DNA of 64,000 bases from Glandiceps talaboti (GCF_964340395.1 NC_135553.1:27957949-28021948), one strand, 5' to 3'. Counted from the stretch's first letter, positions 1 to 12,860 are shown. The notes: generated by a model not told the origin, from the sequence alone. A program made the numbers and translations.

Positions 1-183
1 ACTGAGCAAACGCGCACTCTGATTGGATGATAAAGTTAAGGCTGACATGTAAACAACTGCGTTGCAGATCAGAGAGGTGCATGATACTACGCTCAACAGT
101 ATAACGCAGAAGTGATTTTATTTTAAAATGAAACAGCATTTTTAGACATTCAAAAATGAATTCATAGTCGCAGGTGACGTATA
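1..183. other. Intron tail before the first visible exon
   Basis: AT-rich non-coding sequence upstream of the foldback at 184. No reading frame or repeat is recognised. It belongs to the intron that precedes the exon at 453. Confidence 0.5.
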
Positions 184-327
184 AGTATGTTATTTACCAA
201 ATACTGTTCCACATCTTGTTGCTCGAGGTAATTTTTCTGGTATAACGGCTCGCCTTCGGCTCTCCGTTATACCAGAAAAAATTACCTCTCGCAGCAAGAT
301 ATGGAACGGTATTTGGCAAATAACATA
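184..327. mobile_element. Foldback element, arms of about 64 bp
   Basis: The stretch 184-247 is an imperfect reverse complement of 262-327, with a short loop around 248-261 that is itself rich in CTCGCC/GGCTC. The shared arm contains TATGTTATTT, CCAAATAC, TCTTGTTGC and GGTATAACGG. The arrangement resembles a foldback MITE or the end of a larger TIR element starting before the window. No transposase frame is present. It lies 125 bp upstream of an EGF exon. Confidence 0.6.
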
Positions 328-452
328 TACATATCATCATATGCACTCATCAAAATATCACAATGTTTGTGTTTTCTCAAGATATATAATTTTGTGTGAA
401 AGTGTTTAAAAAACTGATTATAGTTATTAATGTTATCATTTTTATATTGCAG

Positions 453-575
453 GAATAGACCAATGTACACCTACTCCATGTCAGAATAATGGGTTTTGTA
501 TTGCAACTAGTGACTCCTGTACACAATTTACTTGTTCATGTACTGGCTGTTACTCTGGTGATGTCTGTGAAACAT
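453..575 (+). CDS. EGF exon 1 of the window (L class)
   Basis: One long-class module of 41 codons beginning IDQCTPTPC and ending CYSGDVCET. The acceptor is tattgcag and the donor GTAAGT. The exon starts with GA, so the unseen exon upstream cannot end in T, which would create TGA. Before the fourth cysteine it reads TSDSC, where most L modules have GSC; it is the only module with Asp there. Six residues separate C3 and C4. The exon ends in T and joins TA of exon 2 to give Leu. Confidence 0.9.
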
Positions 576-636
576 GTAAGTTAACTTATCTATATTTTGG
601 AATCTCCTGTAATCTGGACATAGTTTGATAGAAAAC

Positions 637-3600
637 AAACCATAATATACCAAACATACAAACCATAATATACCATAATATACCAAACATACATACCATA
701 ATATACCATAATATACCAAACATATATACCATAATATACCATAATATACCAAACACACATACCATAATATACCATAATATACCAAACATATATACCATAA
801 TATACCATAATATACCAAACACACATACCATAATATACCATAATATACCAAACATATATACCATAATATACCATAATATACCAAACACACATACCATAAT
901 ATACCATAATATACCAAACATACAAACCATAATATACCATAATATACCAAACATACAAATCATAATATACCAAACATACAAACCATAATATACCAAACAT
1001 ACAAACCATAATATACCAAACATACAAACCATAATATACCAAACATACAAACCATAATATACCAAACATACAAATCATAATATACCAAACATACAAACCA
1101 TAATATACCAAACATACAAATCATAATATACCAAACATACAAACCATAATATACCATAATATACCAAACACACAAATCATAATATACCAAACATACAAAC
1201 CATAATATACCATAATATACCAAACACACAAATCATAATATACCAAACATACAAACCATAATATACCAAACATACAAACCATAATATACCATAATATACC
1301 AAACACACAAATCATAATATACCAAACATACAAACCATAATATACCATAATATACCAAACACACAAATCATAATATACCAAACATACAAACCATAATATA
1401 CCAAACATACAAACCATAATATACCAAACATACAAACCATAATATACCAAACATACAAATCATAATATACCATAATATACCAAACATACAAATCATAATA
1501 TACCAAACATACAAACCATAATATACCATAATATACCAAACACACAAATCATAATATACCAAACATACAAACCATAATATACCATAATATACCAAACATA
1601 CAAATCATAATATACCAAACATACAAACCATAATATACCATAATATACCAAACATACAAATCATAATATACCAAACATACAAACCATAATATACCATAAT
1701 ATACCAAACACACAAATCATAATATACCAAACATACAAACCATAATATACCAAACATACAAACCATAATATACCAAACATACAAACCATAATATACCAAA
1801 CATACAAATCATAATATACCATAATATACCAAACACACAAATCATAATATACCAAACACACAAACCATAATATACCATAATATACCAAACACACAAACCA
1901 TAATATACCATAATATACCAAACATACATACCATAATATACCATAATATACCAAACATACAAACCATAATATACCATAATATACCAAACATACATACCAT
2001 AATATACCATAATATACCAAACATACAAACCATAATATACCAAACATACAAACCATAATATACCAAACATACAAATCATAATATACCATAATATACCAAA
2101 CACACAAATCATAATATACCAAACACACAAACCATAATATACCATAATATACCAAACATACATACCATAATATACCATAATATACCAAACATACAAACCA
2201 TAATATACCATAATATACCAAACATATATACCATAATATACCAAACATACAAACCATAATATACCATAATATACCAAACATACAAACCATAATATACCAT
2301 AATATACCAAACATACAAACCATAATATACCATAATATACCAAACATATATACCATAATATACCAAACATACAAACCATAATATACCATAATATACCAAA
2401 CATACAAACCATAATATACCATAATATACCAAACATACAAACCATAATATACCAAACATACAAACCATAATATACCATAATATACCAAACATATATACCA
2501 TAATATACCAAACATACAAACCATAATATACCATAATATACCAAACATACAAACCATAATATACCATAATATACCAAACACACAAATCATAATATACCAA
2601 ACATACAAACCATAATATACCAAACATACAAACCATAATATACCAAACATACAAACCATAATATACCAAACATACAAACCATAATATACCAAACATACAA
2701 ACCATAATATACCATAATATACCAAACACACAAACCATAATATACCATAATATACCAAACATACAAACCATAATATACCATAATATACCAAACACACAAA
2801 TCATAATATACCAAACATACAAACCATAATATACCATAATATACCAAACACACAAACCATAATATACCATAATATACCAAACACACAAATCATAATATAC
2901 CAAACATACAAATCATAATATACCAAACACACAAACCATAATATACCAAACATACAAACCATAATATACCAAACATACAAACCATAATATACCAAACATA
3001 CAAACCATAATATACCAAACATACAAACCATAATATACCAAACATACAAACCATAATATACCAAACATACAAACCATAATATACCAAACATACAAACCAT
3101 AATATACCAAACATACAAACCATAATATACCAAACATACAAACCATAATATACCAAACATACAAACCATAATATACCAAACATACAAACCATAATATACC
3201 ATAATATACCAAACACACAAATCATAATATACCAAACACACAAACCATAATATACCATAATATACCAAACACACAAACCATAATATACCATAATATACCA
3301 AACATACAAACCATAATATACCATAATATACCAAACATATATACCATAATATACCATAATATACCAAACACACATACCATAATATACCATAATATACCAA
3401 ACACACAAACCATAATATACCATAATATACCAAACATACAAACCATAATATACCATAATATACCAAACATACAAATCATAATATACCAAACATACAAACC
3501 ATAATATACCATAATATACCAAACACACAAATCATAATATACCAAACATACAAATCATAATATACCAAACACACAAACCATAATATACCAAACATACAAA

Positions 3601-5170
3601 CCATAATATACCAAACATACAAACCATAATATACCATAATATACCAAACACACAAACCATAATATACCATAATATACCAAACACACAAATCATAATATAC
3701 CAAACATACAAATCATAATATACCAAACACACAAACCATAATATACCAAACATACAAACCATAATATACCAAACATACAAACCATAATATACCAAACATA
3801 CAAACCATAATATACCAAACATACAAACCATAATATACCAAACATACAAACCATAATATACCAAACATACAAACCATAATATACCAAACATACAAATCAT
3901 AATATACCAAACATACAAACCATAATATACCAAACATACAAATCATAATATACCAAACATACAAACCATAATATACCAAACATACAAACCATAATATACC
4001 AAACATACAAACCATAATATACCAAACATACAAACCATAATATACCAAACATACAAACCATAATATACCAAACATACAAATCATAATATACCAAACATAC
4101 AAACCATAATATACCAAACATACAAACCATAATATACCAAACATACAAATCATAATATACCAAACATACAAATCATAATATACCAAACATACAAACCATA
4201 ACATACCAAACATACAAACCATAATATACCAAACATACAAACCATAATATACCAAACATACAAACCATAATATACCAAACATACAAATCATAATATACCA
4301 AACATACAAACCATAATATACCAAACATACAAACCATAATATACCAAACATACAAATCATAATATACCAAACATACAAATCATAATATACCAAACATACA
4401 AACCATAACATACCAAACATACAAACCATAATATACCAAACATACAAACCATAATATACCAAACATACAAACCATAATATACCAAACATACAAATCATAA
4501 TATACCAAACATACAAACCATAATATACCAAACATACAAACCATAATATACCAAACATACAAATCATAATATACCAAACATACAAATCATAATATACCAA
4601 ACATACAAACCATAACATACCAAACATACAAACCATAATATACCAAACATACAAACCATAATATACCAAACATACAAACCATAATATACCAAACATACAA
4701 ATCATAATATACCAAACATACAAACCATAATATACCAAACATACAAACCATAATATACCAAACATACAAATCATAATATACCAAACATACAAACCATAAT
4801 ATACCAAACATACAAACCATAATATACCAAACATACAAATCATAATATACCAAACATACAAATCATAATATACCAAACATACAAACCATAACATACCAAA
4901 CATACAAACCATAATATACCAAACATACAAACCATAATATACCAAACATACAAACCATAATATACCAAACATACAAATCATAATATACCAAACATACAAA
5001 CCATAATATACCAAACATACAAACCATAATATACCAAACATACAAACCATATATACCAAACATTCAAATCATAATATACCAAACACACAAACCATATGTA
5101 CCAAACACACAAACCATATATACCAAACACACAAACCATATGTACCAAACACACAAACCATATATACCAA
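637..5170. repeat. Minisatellite of 10-bp and 13-bp modules, 4.5 kb
   Basis: Two modules alternate: A, ccataatata (10 bp), and B, ccaaacatacaaa (13 bp, with variants carrying cacac, tatata or a final t). The left half mixes A-B (23 bp) with A-A-B (33 bp). From about 3730 the array is almost purely A-B. The right edge from 5045 decays into ccatatgtaccaaacacacaaa units. The long minus-strand open frames here (up to 448 codons of MVYYGLYVWYIM type) are by-products of the repeat. The array fills most of intron 1. Confidence 0.95.
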
Positions 5171-5594
5171 TGTTGTTACTTGGAATGTAATGTCACCACC
5201 TAGATGCATCATAAAAATACGAAGCAGTCTATTTCTTGTTGATACCATCACTTCAGTTGCATGTGCTACACATAGCTGTGCATTTGACAAGAATTAGAAA
5301 AAAAGAAAGGGAAGAGTGTGATGACAGAGAATAGGACAAATGTAATGTCATTCCCAGATGGTTTGCCATAAATTCTTGTAGGTAATCCCCAAAATGACAA
5401 CTCATGTCAAGTACAGTACAGTAGACATCTTTACAAAATTTCAAAGTATTAAGTAACCAACTTGCAAGGTGCCATTTCATCACTGAAAATCCTAGTTAGG
5501 TTGATAGCCATAATCAGTACAATAATTGTACTAAAGGCAGAAATCACTTTTCCATTAATTTCTATAACATTTTGTTGTCTCTACATGCACACAG
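5171..5594. other. Intron 1 remainder
   Basis: Unique AT-rich sequence ending in the acceptor cacacag. A frame running into exon 2 from 5462 starts with a hydrophobic stretch, but this is the translated pyrimidine tract of the acceptor, not a signal peptide. Confidence 0.5.
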
Positions 5595-5711
5595 TATTGG
5601 ATCCCTGTCAACCCAATCCATGTCAGAATAATGGTGTTTGTAACCAGAGATCTTGTGAAGACTATTTCTGTAACTGTCAAGGCTGTTACACAGGCAACGA
5701 ATGCCAAACAT
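5595..5711 (+). CDS. EGF exon 2 (S class)
   Basis: Short-class module of 39 codons: starts LDPCQPNPC, then CQNNGVC, with only four residues (NQRS) between C3 and C4, and ends CYTGNECQT. The donor is GTGAGT instead of the usual GTAAGT. It begins the first visible S-L pair, with exon 3. The junction to exon 3 reads TTA (Leu). Confidence 0.9.
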
Positions 5712-7082
5712 GTGAGTCTTCCCAGGCCTTGCATAGTGCTATGCAGTACAGTGCAGTCCTTCTAATGTCTCTCACTTGAAATGTGAAATCAAGGCTGTGG
5801 TCTCATATTACAAATATTATGATATTATATGAAATCACTCACTATATGATACATTTCAAATTTTAATAGGCTATTATAAAGCGATGTTTTGGAATGTACT
5901 TGTACAGCTGCTGAAAGCGTGGATGTTTTTGGTTGATCAATGTTTTCTCCAGTTCCCTGTCTCGTTTTTGGAAATCCGAGTATGCATTGTGTAAATTGAC
6001 AGAAACAAAATCTAAGTATGTTCTATTGTATAGCTAGTTATCTTGGATGACTAGCAGTGCTACAAATTGCAATGCAGAAGGAATGTAGCTCCATCATGAG
6101 TGACAGCACCCTCAGTAGTGAAACACTTCAAAACATTGCTCTTTTGTGTTTTGTGCCTTGTGCTGGATTTTTTTATTGTTGCAATGGTGTTTTTTGGCAA
6201 TGTCTCAGAACTCATGCATGGAAAACACCAGCTTGCATAATAATATTCATCATGTAAGTAAGTTTTAAACTTTTTATTAAGAATTAAAGAGTATGCAATT
6301 GTACTTTAATATACTACTAACGGCTGACTACTTGCCTATAGCTCTGTTATCACAGGTATTCCTGAGCAACTCATGCCTATAATCTTAACCTTGCTAGCCA
6401 TGTTTGAAAAGATTACATTCATACATTTTCAATGCTTAAATCTGACCCTTGCGATCTGCCTACCCTTATTATGTGCTCAAAATAGCAGTACATGTATGTT
6501 GTCTTGTAAGGTAAGAACATTTAAGAATCCATTTTTTATGAATTGTTTTTCAATCTGTAATTCCATATTTTCTATAACAAATACTAACATATCAATCCAT
6601 ATAAATGTTTGGCTGTAATTTTTGAAAAAAAGATAGTGTGTAGGAGTAGTCTGCATTGCCATTGTTACTAACAAATTCACGCAGTGTTGTGCTTTTATTT
6701 GATGGTGGACAAGGTCAGAGGTCATATTTGGAAAGTGTGAGATTTGCAGAATTATTTGAAAATGTATAGTGTATGAGATATGTCCGTTATTATGAGAAGA
6801 GTAGGATGGTTACTTCAATTTCTCTACATACTTTTTTGAAATTATTTATCTGTAAATGATAACAATCCAGATTTAAACTGAATGCCTTCCGTAAGGACAG
6901 AGTCTTTAGTTCCTACTCACAATTTTTGTTGAAATGCAACAGAACATGTTTGATTAGATATGTTTGAAATATGTACCAAATTTAACTGAATTTGAAGAGT
7001 ACATTTTCAAGATATATATAGCCTAATTACTGAAAATCATTAATTATGCAAATGACTCATTAAAACTAAATGCTACATCACC
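5712..7082. other. Intron 2, unique part
   Basis: AT-rich sequence without recognisable genes. Small frames at 6057-6257 and 6373-6618 have no family features and are treated as chance. The sequence leads into the 34-bp array. Confidence 0.5.
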
Positions 7083-8069
7083 AAGTGAATCTGAATTTGT
7101 CCACCATATGGTATGAAAGTGAATCTGACTTTGTCCACCATATAATGTAGGTATGAAAGTGAATCTGACTTTGTCCGTCATATGGTATGAAAGTGAATCT
7201 GACTTTGTCCACCATATGGTATGAAAGTGAATCTGACTTTGTCCATCATATGGTATGAAAGTGAATCTGACTTTGTCCGTCATATGGTATGAAAGTGAAT
7301 CTGACTTTGTCCGTCATATGGTATGAAAGTGAATCTGACTTTGTCCATCATATGGTATGAAAGTGAATCTGACTTTGTCCGTCATATGGTATGAAAGTGA
7401 ATCTGACTTTGTCCACCATATGGTATGAAAGTGAATCTGTTATTGTCCATCATATGGTATGAAAGTGAATCTGACTTTGTCCGTCATATGGTATGAAAGT
7501 GAATCTGTTATTGTCCATCATATGGTATGAAAGTGAATCTGACTTTGTCCATCATATGGTATGAAAGTGAATCTGACTTTGTCCGTCATATGGTATGAAA
7601 GTGAATCTGACTTTGTCCACCATATGATATGAAAGTGAATCTGAATTTGTCCACTATATGGTATGAAAGTGAATCTGACTTTGTCCACCATATGGTATGA
7701 AAGTGAATCTGACTTTGTCCACCATATGGTATGAAAGTGAATCTGACTTTGTCCACCATATGATATGAAAGTGAATCTGAATTTGTCCACTATATGGTAT
7801 GAAAGTGAATCTGACTTTGTCCACCATATGGTATGAAAGTGAATCTGACTTTGTCCACCATATGGTATGAAAGTGAATCTGACTTTGTCCACCATATGGT
7901 ATGAAAGTGAATCTGACTTTGTCCATCATATGGTATGAAAGTGAATCTGACTTTGTCCGTCATATGGTATGGAAGTGAATCTGACTTTGTCCGTCATATG
8001 GTATGAAAGTGAATCTGACTTTGTCCGTCATATGGTATGAAAGTGAATCTGACTTTGTCCGTCATGTGG
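7083..8069. repeat. 34-bp minisatellite, about 29 copies
   Basis: The unit is built from GTGAATCTGACTTTGTCC followed by a variable RYC and CATATGGTATGAAA. Variation is concentrated at cca/cgt/cat before CATATGG and at act/aat/tat after TCTG. A few units read ctatatgg or catatgat. The minus-strand frames starting MVDKVRFTFIPYGGQ are repeat artefacts. Confidence 0.95.
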
Positions 8070-8281
8070 TAATTTAAATTTAAATGCATTGTTGCTTATA
8101 ACTCTAGACAAGCATCCCTTTGCCGTGCAATTTCTTGTTTTCCCATTTTGTGTACTCTGCAGTAAAGTGATCAGGAATGTTGATATTATTTTCTGGTTGT
8201 ATCCTGCTAATCCTGCAATATCAGTTACTTTTGTGGGTAATCAATCATCTTGTCACATTTATTAATTGATTTGAATTTTAG

Positions 8282-8404
8282 TATTGGACCAATGCCAACC
8301 TAATCCATGTCAGAATGGTGGTATTTGTGTGGCTCAGTTTGGCTCCTGTACTGCCTACACTTGTCAATGCCCTACTTGCTTCACAGGAACCAACTGTGCA
8401 CAAC
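8282..8404 (+). CDS. EGF exon 3 (L class)
   Basis: Long-class module: LDQCQPNPC, CQNGGIC, VAQFGSC, TAYTCQC, PTC, FTGTNC, then AQ. It is close to the family consensus and shows the extra cysteine pair clearly (GSC before TAYTC, and PTC where ordinary EGF has a Gly). Acceptor tttag, donor GTAAGT. It ends in C and joins CA of exon 4 to give Pro. It is the L partner of exon 2. Confidence 0.92.
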
Positions 8405-8660
8405 GTAAGTACACAATAGCAGTTTTCATTGTATACCACACATACACAAGCCAGGTTGCCTGTGTTTGAACAAAAAAATAAGGAATTTCCACCCTGGTTG
8501 TACATTATGACGGCACATCTATGTCACAATTAGTTATGCAGTGCTCAAAAGATGAGTCAAAATATTCCAAATCACCAATTTAACTTGTACTAAAAATAAT
8601 TGTATTTGGCACACAAAGAATGCTACAATGTAACACTTTCAAATGTGGTTAAAAGCAAAT
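8405..8660. other. Intron 3, proximal part
   Basis: Unique non-coding sequence between the donor of exon 3 and a long foldback. Nothing is recognised. Confidence 0.4.
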
Positions 8661-9095
8661 TCCATTCCAAGAAATAAAGGTATTTTCAAAAGTTTGGTTA
8701 CTGGAAAGTCATTTCAGGATATCATGTAATTTTCATTCTGTTGTCAAAAAACACCAAATTGAAACTCTTTTTCACCTCATTGGTCTTTCAGTGATACACC
8801 ATTGCATCTTGGGTATTAGCAGACATGAATGCTTAGTAGATGCACTCTGAAAATTCATGACTCCTAAGACCTTATTTCCTTCAGATAAATAGTCAAGAAT
8901 ATTCAGTGTACATCTAATACATGATACATATGCATGTCTGCTAGAACCCACACATGCAATGAAAACAATAGAAGTGAAGAGTTTCAATAGTGTTTTTTGC
9001 AACGGAGGGAAAATTGTGCGATGTGAAATGCACAAAATGACTTTCTAGAACCCAAAGTTTATGAAAATACCTTTATTTCATGCTATGGGATTCCT
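8661..9095. mobile_element. Long imperfect hairpin, arms of about 200 bp
   Basis: Reading 9095 leftward on the minus strand recovers, with mismatches and small gaps, the plus strand from 8661 rightward: AAATAAAGGTATTTTCA, AAAGTCATTT, CAAAAAACAC..TTGAAACTC, then TAGCAGACATG and TAGATG toward the centre near 8865. Almost the whole element is palindromic with almost no loop. No open frame or transposase is present, so it is best described as a foldback repeat. A transcript of the intron would fold into a long, bulged double strand here. Confidence 0.65.
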
Positions 9096-9370
9096 ATTCA
9101 TTTGGTGAAAACATCAATTTGAATAATGCCTCAGAAATTGTGTTGGTTGTCTGAGATAACAACTTTTTCTGACATTGAAAATGTTGTGTCTGTTAATCTT
9201 GATTGATAAAGACAATAAAATGTAGTTACACAATTACCAGCTTATAACTACATGTACATGTAGGTGCCCAAACTCTAACCAAGCTGTGTTCTCAAAGGGG
9301 CACAATCAGTGGCTTAGTCAGTTATAATGACCAAGATCACTTTTAACAAAATTAGTTTTTAGCACAACTG
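9096..9370. other. Intron 3, middle part
   Basis: Unique AT-rich sequence. Nothing is recognised. Confidence 0.4.
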
Positions 9371-9408
9371 AACTGATGAGGTTCAGAAGTGCTATAGGCA
9401 TGGCAAAG

Positions 9409-9410
<2 letters not shown>

Positions 9411-9497
<87 letters not shown>

Positions 9498-9501
9498 GCG
9501 T

Positions 9502-9564
<63 letters not shown>
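9411..9564. repeat. (TCTG)n followed by (TG)n microsatellite
   Basis: A (TCTG)7 block runs directly into about 125 bp of alternating TG, interrupted by TGCG motifs near 9492-9512. Such purine-pyrimidine alternation can adopt Z-DNA. It heads the dispersed repeat that follows. Confidence 0.95.
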
Positions 9565-9566
<2 letters not shown>

Positions 9567-10230
9567 CAACTTAAAGTCAAAAACCACTGGACTGATTGCC
9601 ATGACATTTGGTGGTTATATTACCTTGGATGTCTAGTTGGGAAATTGTTCAAATCAAAATGATCTTACCACCGGTGTGTGATTTGGTCAAACAATGTTCT
9701 TAGTGGTGTTTAGATTAAGAAGTATTCATGGCATTATGATCCCATCAGTGATATGCAAATTAGGTCTACACATGTGTCTTTTTTGTCAAAAATATATAGT
9801 TCCAAAACTACTGGGCCGATTGGGCTGAAATTTAATGGGGATGCATCTGGCGATGTGTAGATGAAGCTGTATTCAGAACGGGATGATCCCATCAGCAATA
9901 TGGAAATTAGGTCTAAAAATCTCAATTTTGGTCAAAGATTTATGTCTTGAAACTGCATGGTGAATGGGTTGAAACTTGGTAGGGATGTTTCTGGAGGTAT
10001 TATTCTGCAGTTATTGTTGAAAACATTTCGACACAAATGGCCATAGCAACCATGACCATGCCCTTAGCAACAGTGAAATGACGATGCACATTACAAAGAT
10101 AACAACAGGGATGGGTAGGTAAGTGACTAAAGATCCAAACAATGTATGCAAATATCCCTAGCTTCAAGACCATGTCTATATAGCAACAGCCAAATACAGT
10201 TGTGCTACAATGCCATTGGTGCTATTTTTA
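9565..10230. mobile_element. Dispersed non-coding repeat, same family as 40630-41070 and 42045-42290
   Basis: It shares blocks with two other introns: aaagtcaaaaaccac then gattgc...atttggtgg, atgatcccatcagtgata followed by tgcaaattaggt (twice here, once at 42180), and near the end agccaaatacagttgtgcta followed by ccattggtgctattttta (also at 41020). No coding frame is present. The microsatellite-plus-body layout resembles non-autonomous repeats common in marine invertebrates; the class is not resolved. Confidence 0.55.
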
Positions 10231-10285
10231 TCTGCACTGTATCTAACCTTGTCATACAAGAATATTTTGCTTGTTGTACTTTCAG

Positions 10286-10408
10286 CAATTGACCCATGTC
10301 TTCCCAACCGATGTCTGAATGGTGGAGCTTGCTTGCCATCACCCAGTCTCTGTACTGAATACACATGTTCATGCACTGGATGCTTTACAGGAGTCAACTG
10401 TGCTACAT
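10286..10408 (+). CDS. EGF exon 4 (L class)
   Basis: Long-class module IDPCLPNRC, CLNGGAC, LPSPSLC, TEYTCSC, TGC, FTGVNC, AT. It deviates before C4 (SLC where most have GSC). Acceptor ttcag, donor GTAAGT. It ends in T and exon 5 starts with TC, giving Phe. An in-frame upstream ATG at 10210 lies in the intron and is not a start. Confidence 0.9.
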
Positions 10409-10769
10409 GTAAGTTATAGTTAATAGTTATTACTATGTAATTTCTTCAAAAACTAGATTCCAATAAGGTAACTTCACTATATTACTATTACTACTACTAC
10501 AACAACAACAACAATAACATATGAAGTCAAGTATCAATTTCTATTCTACTTTATAGTTCCATGCCCAAACTGTTGTTTATCCACAGCAACACAACAAGTA
10601 ATACTCATTGAATATCCTTATATACAAGTCATTCATCATATCTCTAAAACATGGTAATAATTGGTTCTTCTGTATCACAACTAAAGGTTCTAATTACTTA
10701 CAAACTGTCTGTTTGCTGGCTTTACCACTAGGCGTATTGTGGCGATGACATGATTGTAGAGAGCCAGCA
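10409..10769. other. Intron 4, proximal part
   Basis: Non-coding sequence with a short (TAC)n/(AAC)n run near 10485-10520. Otherwise nothing is recognised. Confidence 0.5.
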
Positions 10770-12510
10770 TGTCATTGATATGTGTGGTATATTTCATTGG
10801 TATATGTGTGATGTATGTCACTGATATGTGTGATGTATGTCATTCAATAAGTGGTGTATGTCACTGATATGTGTGATGTATGTCATAGATATGTGTGGTA
10901 TATTTCATTGGTATATGTGTGGTGTTTGTCATTGATATGTGTGATGTATGTCATTCAATAAGTGGTGTATGTCACTGATATGTGTGATGTATGTCATTCA
11001 ATAAGACTGGTGTATGCCATTGATATGTGTAGTTTACATGTATGTCACTGATATGTGTGGTGTATGTCACTGATATGTGTGGTGTTTGTCATTGATATGT
11101 GTGGTGTTTGTCATTAGTCCCCGCCAGACGAAGTCCGGAACGGGGACTTATGGATTGGGTTCCGTCTGTCTGTGCGTCTGTGCGTCCGTCCGTCCGTCCG
11201 CAGCTGTTTCTTGAAGATACCTGGACCGATTTTTTTCAAACTTGGTACAGGGGCAACATACAATGGCATATACATATGCACGTCAATTTGTTTCATGATA
11301 CGATCCAATATGGCCGCCGAGCAGCCATTTTGTTTGCAAATTTTCCCTGTCTAAAGCCATAACTCAGACATGCTTGAACAGATCTCATTCAAAGTTGGTA
11401 TTAGGACAGTGTTCTGTGACATACATGTGCATATCCATTTTCATTGTGATACGATCCAATATGGCTGCCTGGCAGCCATTTTGTTTGCGATTTGTCCATG
11501 TCCAAAGCCATAACCCAGCATGCTTGAACAGATCTCATTCAAAGTTGGTATTAGGACAGTGTTCTATGACATACATGTGCATATCCATTTTCGTCGTGAT
11601 ACAATCCCCCATACCCGACCCATCCTTTATTGTTGTAGGCATGTTCCATGTCCAACAAGCAGACAAAACATATCTAAATCTGTTTGATTTAGGTTCACAA
11701 GTGTGATCAGAGTAGTGATAATTCCTTAAAACCCAATCATAGCGGGGACTATATCATTCTCAATGACTTGTTGATATGTGTGATGTATGTCATTCAATAA
11801 GTGGAGTATGTCACTGATATGTGTGATGTATGTCATATATATGTGTGGTGTTTGTCATTGATATGTGTGGTGTTTGTCATTGATATGTGTGATGTATGTC
11901 ATTCAATAAGTGGAGTATGTCACTGATATGTGTGATGTATGTCATAGATATGTGTGGTGTTTGTCATTGATATGTGTGATGTATGTCATTCAATAAGTGG
12001 AGTATGTCACTGATATGTGTGATGTTTGTCATTGATATGTGTGGTGTTTGTCATTGATATGTGTGGTGTTTGTCATTGATATGTGTGGTGTTTGTCATTG
12101 ATATGTGTGGTGTATGTCATTGATATGTGTGGTGTTTGTCATTGATATGTGTGGTGTTTGTCATTGATGTGTGTGGTGTTTGTCATTGATGTGTGTGGTG
12201 TACGTCGTTGATATGTGTGGTGTTTGTCATTGATGTGTGTGGTGTACGTCGTTGATATGTGTGGTGTATGTCATTGATATGTGTGGTGTATGTCATTGAT
12301 ATGTGTGGTGTATGTCATTGATATGTGTGGTGCTTCCGTTGTCATTGATGTGTGTGGTGTATGTCATTGATATGTGTGGTGTATGTCATTGATATGTGTA
12401 TGGTGTATGTCATTGATATGTGTGGTGTATGTCATTGATATGTGTGGTGTATGTCATTGATATGTGTGGTGTTTGTCACTAATATATGTATTCAATAAGT
12501 GGTGTATATT
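10770..12510. repeat. 22-bp minisatellite split by a TIR element
   Basis: The unit TTGATATGTGTGGTGTATGTCA and variants (tttgtca, cactgatatg) alternate with a longer form containing cattcaataagtg. The array is interrupted at 11115-11751 by an inserted element and resumes as ttgatatgtgtgatg. The left part is more heterogeneous than the right, where many adjacent units are identical. Confidence 0.9.
11115..11751. mobile_element. Non-autonomous TIR element inserted in the 22-bp array
   Basis: The ends are inverted: TAGTCCCCGC at 11115 and GCGGGGACTA ending at 11751, with the 22-bp array on both sides. If the outer TA is the target duplication, this fits a Tc1/mariner-type MITE; the TA cannot be separated from the TIR by eye. 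Inside are a cgtctgtctgtgcgtccgtcc run and an internally repeated unit (acatacatgtgcatatcc and aatatggctgcctggcagcc boxes, two to three copies). No transposase is recognised. Confidence 0.65.
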
Positions 12511-12860
12511 GAACACATATTACCTGGCCTTGAGGGCTATAGCACCCGTTTATTACACTCGAGGGACTGTGAGTTACCAGAATCACATGCTATTTCCTGA
12601 GGGCAAAGGTAATGAACGGGTGCTATAGCCCGAATATAGGCCAGGCAATATGTGTTTTATAATATACCTCATGCTGTGAACTCGTGGTGGCAGACGACAT
12701 CGTCAGAAGCTGCCATTTTGACTTGCTGTGAACGCGGTGGTCACGTGACCATGTAAAAGTTGATGGAACTATTTCCCTAGGGAAATAGTCATTCTGTTTT
12801 CCTATCACGTGACTGATTCTAGCGAATCATGGCACAGCATTATCACTAGCTATATTATAA
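12511..12860. mobile_element. Composite foldback element, copy 1 (internally deleted)
   Basis: It is closely similar to 61485-61886. Shared landmarks are gaacacatatt, a ctatagcac...cgtttatta block, ttataatatacctcatgctg, ggtcacgtgacc, atttccctagggaaat, and the end tatattataa. Compared with the other copy, the inner right arm of its palindrome (about 50 bp) is missing. It abuts the right edge of the 22-bp array. No coding frame is present. Confidence 0.7.

Noticed and set aside
637-5060. Minus-strand frames of up to 448 codons (hydrophobic MVYYGLYVWYIM repeats) as membrane proteins
   Set aside because: They exist only because the 23/33-bp units lack stops; they overlap each other in several frames and lie inside an intron.
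5462-5594. ATG plus hydrophobic stretch before exon 2 (also before exons 4, 8 and 14) as alternative first exons with signal peptides
   Set aside because: The hydrophobic residues are the translated pyrimidine tract of the splice acceptor; each exon has a normal acceptor in the right phase.
6057-6618. Two small frames in intron 2 as genes
   Set aside because: No recognisable domain, no splice context, and length expected by chance.
9318-9662. Cys-Val and His-Thr repeat proteins over the TG tract
   Set aside because: Direct translation of a dinucleotide microsatellite in every frame.
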